From NCBI RefSeq assembly GCF_001482405.1, contig NZ_LPXO01000018.1, positions 1 through 64,000 of the forward strand: DNA of 64,000 nucleotides, read 5' to 3'. A program made the translations under genes and the position numbers. Shown here one piece after another: positions 47,648 through 58,513 of the stretch. Within the stretch, counting starts at the first letter, position 1. Every line of letters starts with the position of its first letter. Source of the DNA: Pseudoponticoccus marisrubri (GTDB lineage Bacteria; Pseudomonadota; Alphaproteobacteria; Rhodobacterales; Rhodobacteraceae). Below the pieces are notes generated by a model that did no database searches, was not told where the DNA came from, and saw nothing but the letters and a program-made list of their open reading frames with translations.

Positions 47648-48453
47648 AGCGCCTCGCGCAGCATGTTGGCGGCCACGATCAGGATGAAGACGGCAAAGAT
47701 GCGCCGCAGGGTCAGCGCCGGCAGCGCATGGGCCAGCCGGGCGCCCAGCGGCGTGGTCAGCAGCGTCATGGAGACTGCGATCACCAGCGCCGGCAAGTTG
47801 ACGGCGCCCACGGTCAGCGGCGGCGCCTCGGCGATCGAGACCATGAGAAAGCCCAGCACCGAGGGCACGGCGATCAACAGCCCGAACCCGGCCGCCGTGG
47901 CCACGGCCCGGTGCATCGGCACGCTGTAGAGCGTCATCAGCGGCACGCCGAAACTGCCCCCGCCGATCCCCATCAGCACCGACAGGAAGCCCACGGCAGG
48001 CGACAGCACGGCCCGCGTCACGCCGCCCGGCATCTCGGTGCCCAGCCGCCAATGCGGCCGGCCCAGCGCAAGGTAGAGCCCCACCAGCGTCGCCAGCACG
48101 CCGAAGATCACCGCCAGCGCCGCGGTGCGCAGCCCGGCCGCCACCAGCACGCCCAGCACAGCGCCCGCCGCGATGCCCGGCGCCCAGCGTTTCAGGATCT
48201 CCCAATCCACCGCGCCGCGCTTGTTGTGGGCATGGACCGAGCGGATCGAGGTCACGATGATCGAGGCCAGCGAAGTGGCGAGGCAGACCTGCATGATCTG
48301 CGGCCCGTCAAAGCCCAGCCCCTGGAAGACGAAGAAGAAGACCGGCACGAGGATGATGCCGCCCCCCACCCCGAAAAGCCCGGCCAGCACCCCGGCAAAG
48401 GCCGAGGCCAGCATCAGCAGCCCCAGAAGCGGCAGCAGGATGGACAGGTCCAT
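47638..48453 (-). CDS. TauE/SafE-family membrane transporter
   Basis: A 271-aa inner-membrane protein with about eight helices. It shows the family blocks GLFGVGGGIILVPVF, LATSLASIIVTS and VGFLSVLMGIGGGSFGVPLM. TauE/SafE members export sulfite, sulfonates or organic acids; the substrate here is not known. It starts 1 bp from the dusA stop and its end overlaps the PhyH gene, so dusA, tauE and phyH probably form one transcript. Confidence 0.9.
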   Translation of the reverse strand: MDLSILLPLLGLLMLASAFAGVLAGLFGVGGGIILVPVFFFVFQGLGFDGPQIMQVCLATSLASIIVTSIRSVHAHNKRGAVDWEILKRWAPGIAAGAVLGVLVAAGLRTAALAVIFGVLATLVGLYLALGRPHWRLGTEMPGGVTRAVLSPAVGFLSVLMGIGGGSFGVPLMTLYSVPMHRAVATAAGFGLLIAVPSVLGFLMVSIAEAPPLTVGAVNLPALVIAVSMTLLTTPLGARLAHALPALTLRRIFAVFILIVAANMLREALWT

Positions 48454-48454
48454 G

Positions 48455-49483
48455 TCAGATCACCTCTTGCGGGGTCACGGCGGCCAGCGCCGCTTCGACC
48501 AGTTCTGGCCCGGCCTTCGGGTCCGAGGCCCCCTCGGACAGGATCTGCCGCCAGCGCCGCGCGCCGGGCTGGCCGGCGAACAGGCCCAGCATGTGCCGCG
48601 TCACCTGCCCCAGCTTGCCGCCCGTGGCAAGGTGGCGCTCGATATAGGGCAGCATGGCGCGCGCCGCCGCGGCCCGATCCGTGATGCCCGAGGCCGGCCG
48701 GTCCGGCCAGAGCCGCGCATCGGCCCCGGCCAGGCACTCCCACGGCTTGTGATAGGCCGCCCGGCCGATCATCACCCCGTCGAAGCCGTCCTCCAGCAGC
48801 GCCTGCGCCTGTTCGAGGTTCTCCACCCCGCCATTGATCGACAGGTGCAGCCCCGGGAACTGCGCCCGCATGCGCCGCACCAGATCGTAATCGAGCGGCG
48901 GGATCTCGCGGTTTTCCTTGGGGCTGAGCCCCTTCAGCCACGCCTTGCGCGCATGCACGATGATCCGCTTGCAGCCCGCCTGCGCCAGCTGGCCGAGGAA
49001 TTCCGGCAGCACCTCCTCGGGATCCTGGTCGTCAACGCCGATGCGGCATTTGACCGTGACCTCGGCGCCGGTGGCATCCATCATCGCCTTGACGCAGTCC
49101 ACCACGGTGGCGGGATGCTTCATCAGCACCGCCCCGAACGTGCCCGACTGCACCCGGTCCGAGGGGCAGCCGCAGTTGAGGTTGATCTCGTCGTAGCCGG
49201 CCTCGCGCCCCAGCCGGGCCGCCTGCGCCAGCTCGCCCGGGTCCGAGCCCCCCAGCTGCAGCGCCACCGGATGTTCGACCGGATCATGGTCCAGCAGATG
49301 CAAGGCGCCCCCCCGCACCAACGCCGGCGCAGTGACCATCTCGGTGTAAAGCAAAGCCTGCCGCGAGATCCCCCGATGAAACACCCGGCAATGCCGATCG
49401 GTCCAGTCCATCATCGGTGCAACGCTTAAGCGCGCGGCCCTTCGGATGTCCGAAACCCCTTGTTTTACTGGCTCTGCGCTCAT
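48455..49483 (-). CDS. dusA: tRNA-dihydrouridine synthase A
   Basis: The 342-aa flavoenzyme reduces uridines 20/20a in the tRNA D-loop. It has the DusA blocks SVAPMMDWTDRHCR, LQLGGSDPGELAQAA, EINLNCGCPSDRVQSG with catalytic Cys, VKCRIGVDDQDP, and INGGVENLEQA. The frame continues far upstream into the integrated element, but the ATG at 49483 has AGGTGACC and the right N-terminus. The 5' end is the attachment region of an integrative element whose integrase is at 49740; the first codons may therefore be supplied by the element. Confidence 0.95.
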   Translation of the reverse strand: MSAEPVKQGVSDIRRAARLSVAPMMDWTDRHCRVFHRGISRQALLYTEMVTAPALVRGGALHLLDHDPVEHPVALQLGGSDPGELAQAARLGREAGYDEINLNCGCPSDRVQSGTFGAVLMKHPATVVDCVKAMMDATGAEVTVKCRIGVDDQDPEEVLPEFLGQLAQAGCKRIIVHARKAWLKGLSPKENREIPPLDYDLVRRMRAQFPGLHLSINGGVENLEQAQALLEDGFDGVMIGRAAYHKPWECLAGADARLWPDRPASGITDRAAAARAMLPYIERHLATGGKLGQVTRHMLGLFAGQPGARRWRQILSEGASDPKAGPELVEAALAAVTPQEVI

Positions 49484-49579
49484 GGTCACCTGACCGATCT
49501 TCCTCGATTTGTGGGCCTTTTGCCCCCGTTTTTCGGGGTGGTGCAACAGAATGTTGCACCGGACCCGAATTGTTGCACC
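49416..49579. promoter_or_regulatory. candidate attachment/integrase-binding region at dusA
   Basis: The octamer GTTGCACC occurs four times within 164 bp: once in dusA (minus strand, 49416-49423, codons for VAP in SVAPMM), and at 49540-49547 (minus), 49553-49560 and 49572-49579 (plus). The middle two form a perfect 9-bp inverted repeat with a 3-base spacer (GGTGCAACA-GAA-TGTTGCACC). dusA-associated integrases are known to insert in the 5' end of dusA, so this is the expected place for the left attachment core and arm sites. Confidence 0.55.
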
Positions 49580-49739
49580 GCTCTCCGCCTCCTCCGGAGC
49601 CTCGCCTCGTCGCTGCGAAGGCGAGGTCTCCGCCGGGTGGATCGACGAGATATCGAACCCTGGACAAAGTTCCGGCCGCCGCGCGCCGCCCGGTTCGATT
49701 TCCCGACCATCGGCAACGATTTCCCGAAAGGAGACCCGG

Positions 49740-50894
49740 ATGGGTACCATCATGGCGCGCCAGAAGAAAGACGGCGCGAAGAGCTTCACTGCGGTGATCC
49801 GCAAGAAAAAAGGCGGCAAGATCGTCCTCACTCTCAGCGATACGTTCTCGAGCCGCCAGGCGGCGGAACGGTGGATGAAGAAAACAGAGCGGGATCTGAA
49901 AGACAAAGGCGCACTCGACCGGGCCGTCGCGGCTCGGCACCGCAAGACTTGGTCTGGCGTCATCCAGGAATACAGCGACGCCTCGCCGGATGCGTTCGGC
50001 AAGACAAAGACCGCAAATCTCGCGTATCTCCAGCGACTCGATTTCGGTAAGATGATTGTCGAGGAGACCGGGGAACACGACTTCTTCCGCCTGGCTCAGG
50101 ATCTTCTGCGGGGCGTGCAAGCCCCGCCGGCGAACCCTGCGGCGGACTGTCCAGAGCATTACGCCCTGAAGCCTCGCATGCCCCAAACCGTCAACAGCTA
50201 CATGGCGACGCTGCGCACGGTGGTGTCCTACGGAGGTCCGATCAGCAAGGTCCAGATGCCGATCGGCGACTTCGAGAGTGCCATGCGCACGTTGAAGCAC
50301 CAGCGGATGGTCGCTCGGTCGGCGGTTCGGAATCGTCGGCCTACGCTGGATGAGCTCGACAGGCTTTTGACCCACTTCCACAATCGCTACCTGGCCAATC
50401 GCCGAAGCGTTCCGATGCACAAGGTGATCGGCGGCGCGATCACCCTCGCCCATCGTCAGGAAGCACTGTGCTCCATTCCCTGGAGGGACCTCGATGAAGA
50501 GAAGGCCCGCCTTATTATCCGAAACATGAAACACCCGCGCCAGACCCAGGGCAACGACATCGAAACGTGGGTCACGGCAGAGGGCATGAGAATCGTTTTG
50601 TCGATGCCTCGCAAGAAGGACCGGGTCTTTCCTTATAGCCCGGACACCATCAGTCGCCTCTTCACGGAAGCATGCCAGATCCTCGGCATCGAGGACCTCC
50701 ACTTCCACGATTTACGCCACGAGGCGATCTCGAGGTTTTTCGAGATCGGACTCGGCGGTGGAAGCCGTGACGTCGTCATGAAGTATACTGGGCACTCTCC
50801 GGATGGCAGCCTGTCCCGCTATATTCATGTGGAACAGATCGGAGACAAATATGCGGACTGGCGCTGGTGGCCGATCCTGTTTGCCCGACTCTAA
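49740..50894 (+). CDS. dusA-associated tyrosine integrase
   Basis: The 384-aa site-specific recombinase has the catalytic set Arg239 (AHRQEALCSIPW), His323-Arg326 (HFHDLRH), His352 (YTGHSPD) and Tyr361 (LSRYIH), with a helical N-terminal DNA-binding part. Its position, pointing away from dusA with only 256 bp between starts, is the arrangement of integrases that use dusA as target. AAGGAG 7 bp before the ATG at 49740 fixes the start; longer in-frame starts lie in the att region. A 17-bp perfect hairpin follows its stop. Confidence 0.93.
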   Translation: MGTIMARQKKDGAKSFTAVIRKKKGGKIVLTLSDTFSSRQAAERWMKKTERDLKDKGALDRAVAARHRKTWSGVIQEYSDASPDAFGKTKTANLAYLQRLDFGKMIVEETGEHDFFRLAQDLLRGVQAPPANPAADCPEHYALKPRMPQTVNSYMATLRTVVSYGGPISKVQMPIGDFESAMRTLKHQRMVARSAVRNRRPTLDELDRLLTHFHNRYLANRRSVPMHKVIGGAITLAHRQEALCSIPWRDLDEEKARLIIRNMKHPRQTQGNDIETWVTAEGMRIVLSMPRKKDRVFPYSPDTISRLFTEACQILGIEDLHFHDLRHEAISRFFEIGLGGGSRDVVMKYTGHSPDGSLSRYIHVEQIGDKYADWRWWPILFARL

Positions 50895-50900
50895 GAACCT

Positions 50901-50937
50901 CCAAGGGGGCATCCAGAGATTCTGGATGCCCCCTTGG
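50901..50937. terminator. 17-bp perfect hairpin after the integrase
   Basis: Arms at 50901-50917 and 50921-50937 (CCAAGGGGGCATCCAGA and its complement) are perfectly paired with the loop GAT. It lies 7 bp after the integrase stop and before the end of the convergent gene at 50977. No T run follows on either strand, so it may act as a terminator in both directions or as a protein site. Confidence 0.6.
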
Positions 50938-50976
50938 TCATTGGAGGACAATGAACAGCCACCTTACCAAGCAAGC

Positions 50977-51756
50977 CTACGGCCGATCCGCCTTGCACCA
51001 GTTTCGCCGCGTGCGCAGTTCAGCGCGAGACAGCGTGTCGCTCTTGCCATTGACCACAACGACCACGCCCTGCCCATCGCGGGGAAAGAGCTTTCCTTGA
51101 GACCAACGCGATACCTTCGGCACCAGTTTGACCTGCACCCGGTCAATCTCGTCAGTCTCCACGCTGATCCGCGGGATTATGACAAAATCCAGCCCCAGCC
51201 TTTCCCCGACTCGCCGCGCGGCCAACAGCCATGACTTCTTCGCTTGGAGCCAAGGCCCATCCCTGTCCTCTCTCCATGAAAGCGCGAACATCGGAAAATC
51301 GCTCCTCAGGACCATAGTGGCACGCATATAGCACTCGATTTGCTCCCGTGTCCTAAGGGTTCGCACCTGATCAACATCCACGAACGCGAATTTGTCGCCC
51401 TTTTTCCTGACGGCATCATCCGCATACCTCTTTGCGAAGTGGAAAGTTAGCTTCCTTCCGTTCTCATGGAGGTGAAGGTGACTGAAGATCTTGCCGCCCT
51501 GAAGGAACTCGACCCCTTCCTTAATCATGTCGAAGTCGTTGGCGTTGGGCGTCCCGGTCGCCTCCAGCAAGGTCTGGCAGCGCACGGTGTAGTGTCTGTC
51601 CGGGTGCAGGGCCATATTCTGCATCGAAAGGCCCGGTGTCTGATCGACGAAGTAATGGCACGCGTGGACAAGACGCAGCCCATATAGCGGAAGATGGGCG
51701 TCTTCGATATGCTGGATGCACCGCTCGGTGCAGAGGAATTCGCTGGGTTTGGACAT
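50977..51756 (-). CDS. hypothetical protein of the dusA element
   Basis: The 259-aa protein is soluble and basic, with no membrane segment. It is rich in Arg, Lys, Asp and Val, with paired Cys and His (CTERCIQHIED, HACHYF, FSHLHLHENG). The middle contains FAFVDVDQVRTL and the C-terminus is positively charged. No family is recognised; a nucleic-acid role is possible given the composition and context. AGGAGAGATCG precedes the ATG. The base composition is lower in GC than the core. It is convergent with the integrase, with a perfect hairpin between them. Confidence 0.75.
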   Translation of the reverse strand: MSKPSEFLCTERCIQHIEDAHLPLYGLRLVHACHYFVDQTPGLSMQNMALHPDRHYTVRCQTLLEATGTPNANDFDMIKEGVEFLQGGKIFSHLHLHENGRKLTFHFAKRYADDAVRKKGDKFAFVDVDQVRTLRTREQIECYMRATMVLRSDFPMFALSWREDRDGPWLQAKKSWLLAARRVGERLGLDFVIIPRISVETDEIDRVQVKLVPKVSRWSQGKLFPRDGQGVVVVVNGKSDTLSRAELRTRRNWCKADRP

Positions 51757-52113
51757 CGATCTCTCCTATTTTTGGTGGAGAGGAGATGGTTCCGATCCAG
51801 GGCCGCGAAAAATGCAGAACCCACCGCAAAACTGGCCGCAACTCACATAAAATCGTCCGGCATCGCCACGAAGATTATCCTGCCTCAGGAAATCCCATCT
51901 CCGATATCCGGACAACTGTCCTGCCGGGCCACGATGTGAGCCGAAACGGCCAGAAAATTCCTGTCTGACGCCACAATGAAAGACGGTGATGGGCTGCAAC
52001 CCTCTGGCCCATATTGATATTCTCTCCCGAGAACCGGGAGAACCGGAGAAGCTGACGTAAAACCCCCAATAACCGGAAATCGGCCTCTGCTCGCCAGACG
52101 GCGATCTCGAGGT
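51757..52113. other. intergenic region between hypothetical gene and hsdR fragment
   Basis: No gene is supported. It contains the promoter and leader of the minus-strand gene at 50977-51756, with its binding site partly in a CTCTCC/GGAGAG pairing, and a 7-bp stem TCTCCCG/CGGGAGA (52021-52039) after the hsdR end. Confidence 0.4.
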
Positions 52114-52449
52114 CTACATGCTGCGTGCCATGGCCTCAGCCTGCTTGATGACCAGCTTCACCGCCTCGGCCTGCAAGTCCGGGGGATACCCATAGCGCCG
52201 AAGGATCCGCTTCACGGCAACGCGCATCTTCGCGCGCACGTCATCGCGCTGCCACCAGTCCACGCCGGAATTTTCCCGGACGGATGTCACGAGTTCGGCC
52301 GCAATGACCTTCAGTTGGTCATTGTCCATCACCTCGACAGCGCTCTCGTTCTGGGCCAAGGCGTCGTAGAAGCTCCGCTCCGTCTCCGACATGTCGTCCT
52401 CGGGCTCGGCTCTCAGGTCCTTCGCCATGCCAATGAGTTCCTGAATGAC

Positions 52450-52452
<3 letters not shown>
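52114..52452 (-). pseudogene. hsdR: C-terminal fragment of hsdR beyond an in-frame TAG
   Basis: The minus-strand frame of hsdR continues after the amber codon at 52450-52452 with no frameshift: the codons read DAL-stop-VIQELIGMAKDL and then about 104 residues ending EAVKLVIKQAEAMARSM. These match the C-terminal helical region of HsdR proteins (ALEVIQELI is the usual sequence at the junction). A Met 8 residues on could restart translation, but no binding site is clear. Confidence 0.8.
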
Positions 52453-55205
<2,753 letters not shown>

Positions 55206-55206
<1 letters not shown>

Positions 55207-56357
55207 CAGGAGCCTCCACCCGGCTTCATTCGCGCCGCCAGGCCCCGCACGGGCTCGGAGAAGGCCTCGTCCATCATCCGGTAGTGGTCCACCAGCCAGG
55301 CGATCATCTCTGGCCAGTTCTCCTTGCTGTAGCCCTGAACAGAGGTCTTGCAGACAACCATGCTGACCTTCTTGTCGTCGATCCGGCGCCACTCGAGTTC
55401 CTCGCCGACGGCCTGCTCATATGCGTCCCTGTTCTCGGCAAGCTGGTCGAAGAGCCACTTGTTCTCGTCCCGGTCGGACCGGTTCAGCTGGAATTCAACC
55501 CGCACCTCATGCCGCAGGAAGATCAGGGTCAGCGTGACGCCCGAGACGCTGATGCTGGAGTTCAACCAGTGATCGCGCGAAGGGGTGATGTTTTGCCATC
55601 GCTCCAGGCCGGCGGCACGGAGCGCCTCCAGGGCCTGCTCCCAGAATTCGAGCCGCATCTGGTGGCTCCACTTCTGGGCGCCCTTGGCCGACTTCTCCTC
55701 GCTGTCCTTCTCAGCCATGCGGATCATGTAGTCGGCGGCCTCCGGCGTCGGGATCACCTGCTGGAGGTCGACGAAGATCTCCTCGCCGAACCGGTAAGGC
55801 ACGACCTTGACGCAGCGCGCGTCGATCTGGTGCTCGCGCAGCCAGAGCACCGTCGCCGTGACCTCGCGTCGGAAATTCGCCGCGATGAAGACGACGCGCT
55901 GGTTGGTGCCGTCGTTCAGCACGACCTCATCCAGCGTGTCCTCTCCCAGGAACTCGCAGATTAGCCCGGCCGCATCGCCGCCGCCCTGGCGGTCGAGATA
56001 CTGCTGGTAGATGCCCACGATCTCGACCTTCTTCAGGCTCGAGCAATAGGCTGCATATTTCAGGGCCTGCCAGACGACATCCCGGCCGGAATCGTCCAGC
56101 TTGTTCTCGATGACGACAAGCTGCCCGTTCCGGTCGAGCGCCAGCAGGTCGAGCCGCTCGCGGGTGCCGTCGAACCCGTCGAACTCCTTCTGGATGATCA
56201 GCAGACCGTCCTCGCCTTCGCTCATGGCCTCGCAGAGCGCGTCGGGCATAGAGGCCAGCCATTCCTGGAGATGCTCCCGTTCCCGGAACCCGACCTCGGA
56301 GAAGCTGGTGCGCTCAAGCTTGCTGAGGCGGTTGGCGGTGCGGTCTATGCGGAACAT
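55206..56357 (-). CDS. PD-(D/E)XK nuclease-like protein with DUF4268 C-terminal domain
   Basis: The 383-aa protein has a restriction-endonuclease-like N-terminal domain with Asp70 (RERLDLLALD) and Glu84-Asn-Lys86 (VVIENKLDD), the metal-binding set of PD-(D/E)XK nucleases. The C-terminal half matches DUF4268 (ITPSRDHWLNSSISVSGVTL). Proteins of this type are often encoded beside restriction systems. It lies between the DUF3800 gene and hsdR, overlapping the hsdR start by 1 bp, which indicates a single transcript. Its role in this operon is unknown. Confidence 0.85.
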
Positions 56358-56381
56358 TGAAATCTTTCGAAAATTTCTGAC

Positions 56382-57221
56382 CTAAATTGGCCAGTTTGGA
56401 TGCACTGCGGCCTTGTAAAAAGCTACGCACGGCACGGCTGGGGTTTGGCCGAGCTTTTCTCGCTGTGGTTCAAGAATACCCACGAGCATCTCATAATATT
56501 CGCGCTCGCCTGGATACTTCTCGGGCAGCGCCTTAAGTTCAAGGTGCCGACGATAGACGTAAGAAATGACATCGGCGACTTGCACCAACGAGGAATGGTC
56601 GGACTTGATCGCGAAAGCGGTGTTGATGATCTGATCAAAGCGGTCCCCAGCTTTTCGAGCACCCCAAGTCGATTTACCGCGAACCTTCTTTCGTTCCTGG
56701 AAAAGGCCATCATACCATTCATCTGCCATGTAGAGCCCGTCGGAGAGTCCAGGCATCTCCATCTTGTGGTCATCCATGATCATGACCGTCAGGCCCTTGC
56801 CTCCCTTAACACCCTGCATCTTCTTCTGCACCAAGGCCGCAGTGAACATCCCGGAAGCGAGCCAGTAACTGTCGCCTGATGGATGCCCATGGAAAGCGGC
56901 CTTTGCAGTGTCGAACCTCTCGTATGACAGGCCGTAACCGAAGAGCTTGCCACCATTATCGACGGCGAGGCGGCAAACGTCCTGAATGAAGTCCTTGCGC
57001 TCCTGAGGCGGGATCTTGCTCCAGGGCTTCTTTCCGTTGAGGAACTGAGACGTTTTCAGCTCGCGGGCGGCACTCGGGTATTTCGCATGCAAGGCACCAA
57101 GCATTCGGTCGAAATCCGCAGTCTTCTTTCGCAGCTTATACGCGTCAACCATCAGGCCGCACATGACGAAGACATCTCCGCCACCACGATCGCCGCTTTC
57201 GTCGATATAGATGAACTTCAC
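56382..57221 (-). CDS. DUF3800 protein, RNase H-like fold
   Basis: The 279-aa product begins MKFIYIDESGDRGGGD, the DUF3800 signature with Asp7 and Glu8. Further acidic residues (VMIMDDHKMEM and HSSLVQVADVISYVYRRH) complete a likely nuclease-type active site of the RNase H fold. The gene sits inside the restriction operon; its start overlaps the hsdS stop by 4 bp, and DUF4268 follows 24 bp later. The base composition is distinctly AT-richer than hsdM and hsdR. The function is unknown, but genes of this family are repeatedly seen in defence loci. Confidence 0.85.
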   Translation of the reverse strand: MKFIYIDESGDRGGGDVFVMCGLMVDAYKLRKKTADFDRMLGALHAKYPSAARELKTSQFLNGKKPWSKIPPQERKDFIQDVCRLAVDNGGKLFGYGLSYERFDTAKAAFHGHPSGDSYWLASGMFTAALVQKKMQGVKGGKGLTVMIMDDHKMEMPGLSDGLYMADEWYDGLFQERKKVRGKSTWGARKAGDRFDQIINTAFAIKSDHSSLVQVADVISYVYRRHLELKALPEKYPGEREYYEMLVGILEPQREKLGQTPAVPCVAFYKAAVHPNWPI

Positions 57222-58513
57222 GCCGTCACCTCCTCGACCTGCTTCTCCGCTTCTCGGATGCGGAGTTCACCGGACATGAGGCGGGGGAGGAGCGTGTCGC
57301 GGAGAGCTGCGAGAGTTTGCGACTCTTTTTCGAGGTGGAGTATCTTGGAGTGCCAAGGCGCGACGATTTCAGTGAAGGCATCTCGTATTTTTTGTGGCCC
57401 CAAAACTATTGGGATCGCCGAGAATGTCGACTTGTTCGTGTTGTGGAAAACCGAACCTCCACTCCCTCCAAGTAAGACATCGTTTGCAGCTTGAACACAG
57501 GTCCAATAGACAAACTCCGTCGAGAAACCTTGAACGGGCTCGACGCTGTTGATTTGTTGATTTGTCATTGCCGAACTGGGGTTGATGGCGACGAGTCCCG
57601 GTGTCGCAATACAGCTCACCGAAACACTTCCGGGCGCGAGCAACTGGTTCCTCTGCCGTTGAACTCCACTCTCTGAGAGCCAGGAACTGGAGCTCAGCAC
57701 AAACATCTTTCCATGCATGTCCGGAATCTTCACGAACGGGCAGAAGTCTCCGTAGTTCTCTGGTTGCTTCGTGCTGGGAGTCTTGCCCGTTACGACGCGG
57801 CCAAGATCCGAGATCGTCCCCATTTCCCACCCCTTCGGCAGGCCGTCGGGGCCGAAGCTGTCGGGGAAGAGGGCGGCGGTGGTGGCGTCCATGTGGGCGG
57901 GGGACTGGCCGAGGGCGCGGGCGTGGACGGGGTCGAAATCCACGAACCAGGACCGATAGAGCGCCCGCGCCATCTCCTCCAGCGTCCCGCTCATCCGGCG
58001 GTTCAGCTCGATCTTGTCGTCGAGGACGCGCAATACGTCGGTTATCCCAGTCATAGCCTCAGCGGATTCTGGAGCAGCAATGGGCAAGCGGCGCAGTTCG
58101 CCCAGTGGTATGTAGGATTGCGTAGTGCCCCGAGACTTTCCGATGATGTCCTGCTGCGCAGTTGGTGTCTTTAAGAAATAGTAAAGCCACCTGCCTCTTG
58201 CCTCATCCTTCGACTTAAAAAGGCCGATATTCTTAATCGCAAAATCTGGTTCATCTTTCACGAGAAATACTTCACCCACAGTCCCAATCATCGAGATCAA
58301 CACATCCCAACGATGAACCCGGCTTCTCTTTTGGATCTCCTCAAAATCAGCCTCGGAAATAAGATAAGCGTCAGCCAGCTTCAATTGACCGCCGATCATA
58401 TGCTTTGATGTGATCAGCTTCTTTCCGCTCTCATTTCGCTTTGGACTGTCGTGCGTGCCATCACGCACTGACGAACAGAAATCTTCTGCGGGAACCGTGA
58501 TCCATCCCTTCAT
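57218..58513 (-). CDS. hsdS: type I restriction-modification specificity subunit
   Basis: The 431-aa subunit determines the target sequence. It has two target recognition domains separated by the conserved helical spacer (VLDDKIELNRRMSGTLEEMARALYRSWFVDFDP) and a second spacer at the C-terminus (LEKESQTLAALRDTLLPRLMSGELRI). The spacer DNA (about 57830-58070) is GC-rich like hsdM, while both recognition domains are clearly AT-richer, which suggests they came by recombination. Overlaps of 4 bp with hsdM and DUF3800. Confidence 0.93.
   Translation of the reverse strand: MKGWITVPAEDFCSSVRDGTHDSPKRNESGKKLITSKHMIGGQLKLADAYLISEADFEEIQKRSRVHRWDVLISMIGTVGEVFLVKDEPDFAIKNIGLFKSKDEARGRWLYYFLKTPTAQQDIIGKSRGTTQSYIPLGELRRLPIAAPESAEAMTGITDVLRVLDDKIELNRRMSGTLEEMARALYRSWFVDFDPVHARALGQSPAHMDATTAALFPDSFGPDGLPKGWEMGTISDLGRVVTGKTPSTKQPENYGDFCPFVKIPDMHGKMFVLSSSSWLSESGVQRQRNQLLAPGSVSVSCIATPGLVAINPSSAMTNQQINSVEPVQGFSTEFVYWTCVQAANDVLLGGSGGSVFHNTNKSTFSAIPIVLGPQKIRDAFTEIVAPWHSKILHLEKESQTLAALRDTLLPRLMSGELRIREAEKQVEEVTA

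Noticed and set aside
49483-50002. Long N-terminal extension of the dusA frame upstream of its ATG
   Set aside because: The extension runs antisense to the integrase and through the att region; DusA homologues begin near the ATG at 49483.
57545-57575. TTGATTTGTTGATTTG, similar to an FNR-type half-site pair
   Set aside because: It lies inside hsdS coding sequence and lacks the inverted TTGAT-N4-ATCAA form.
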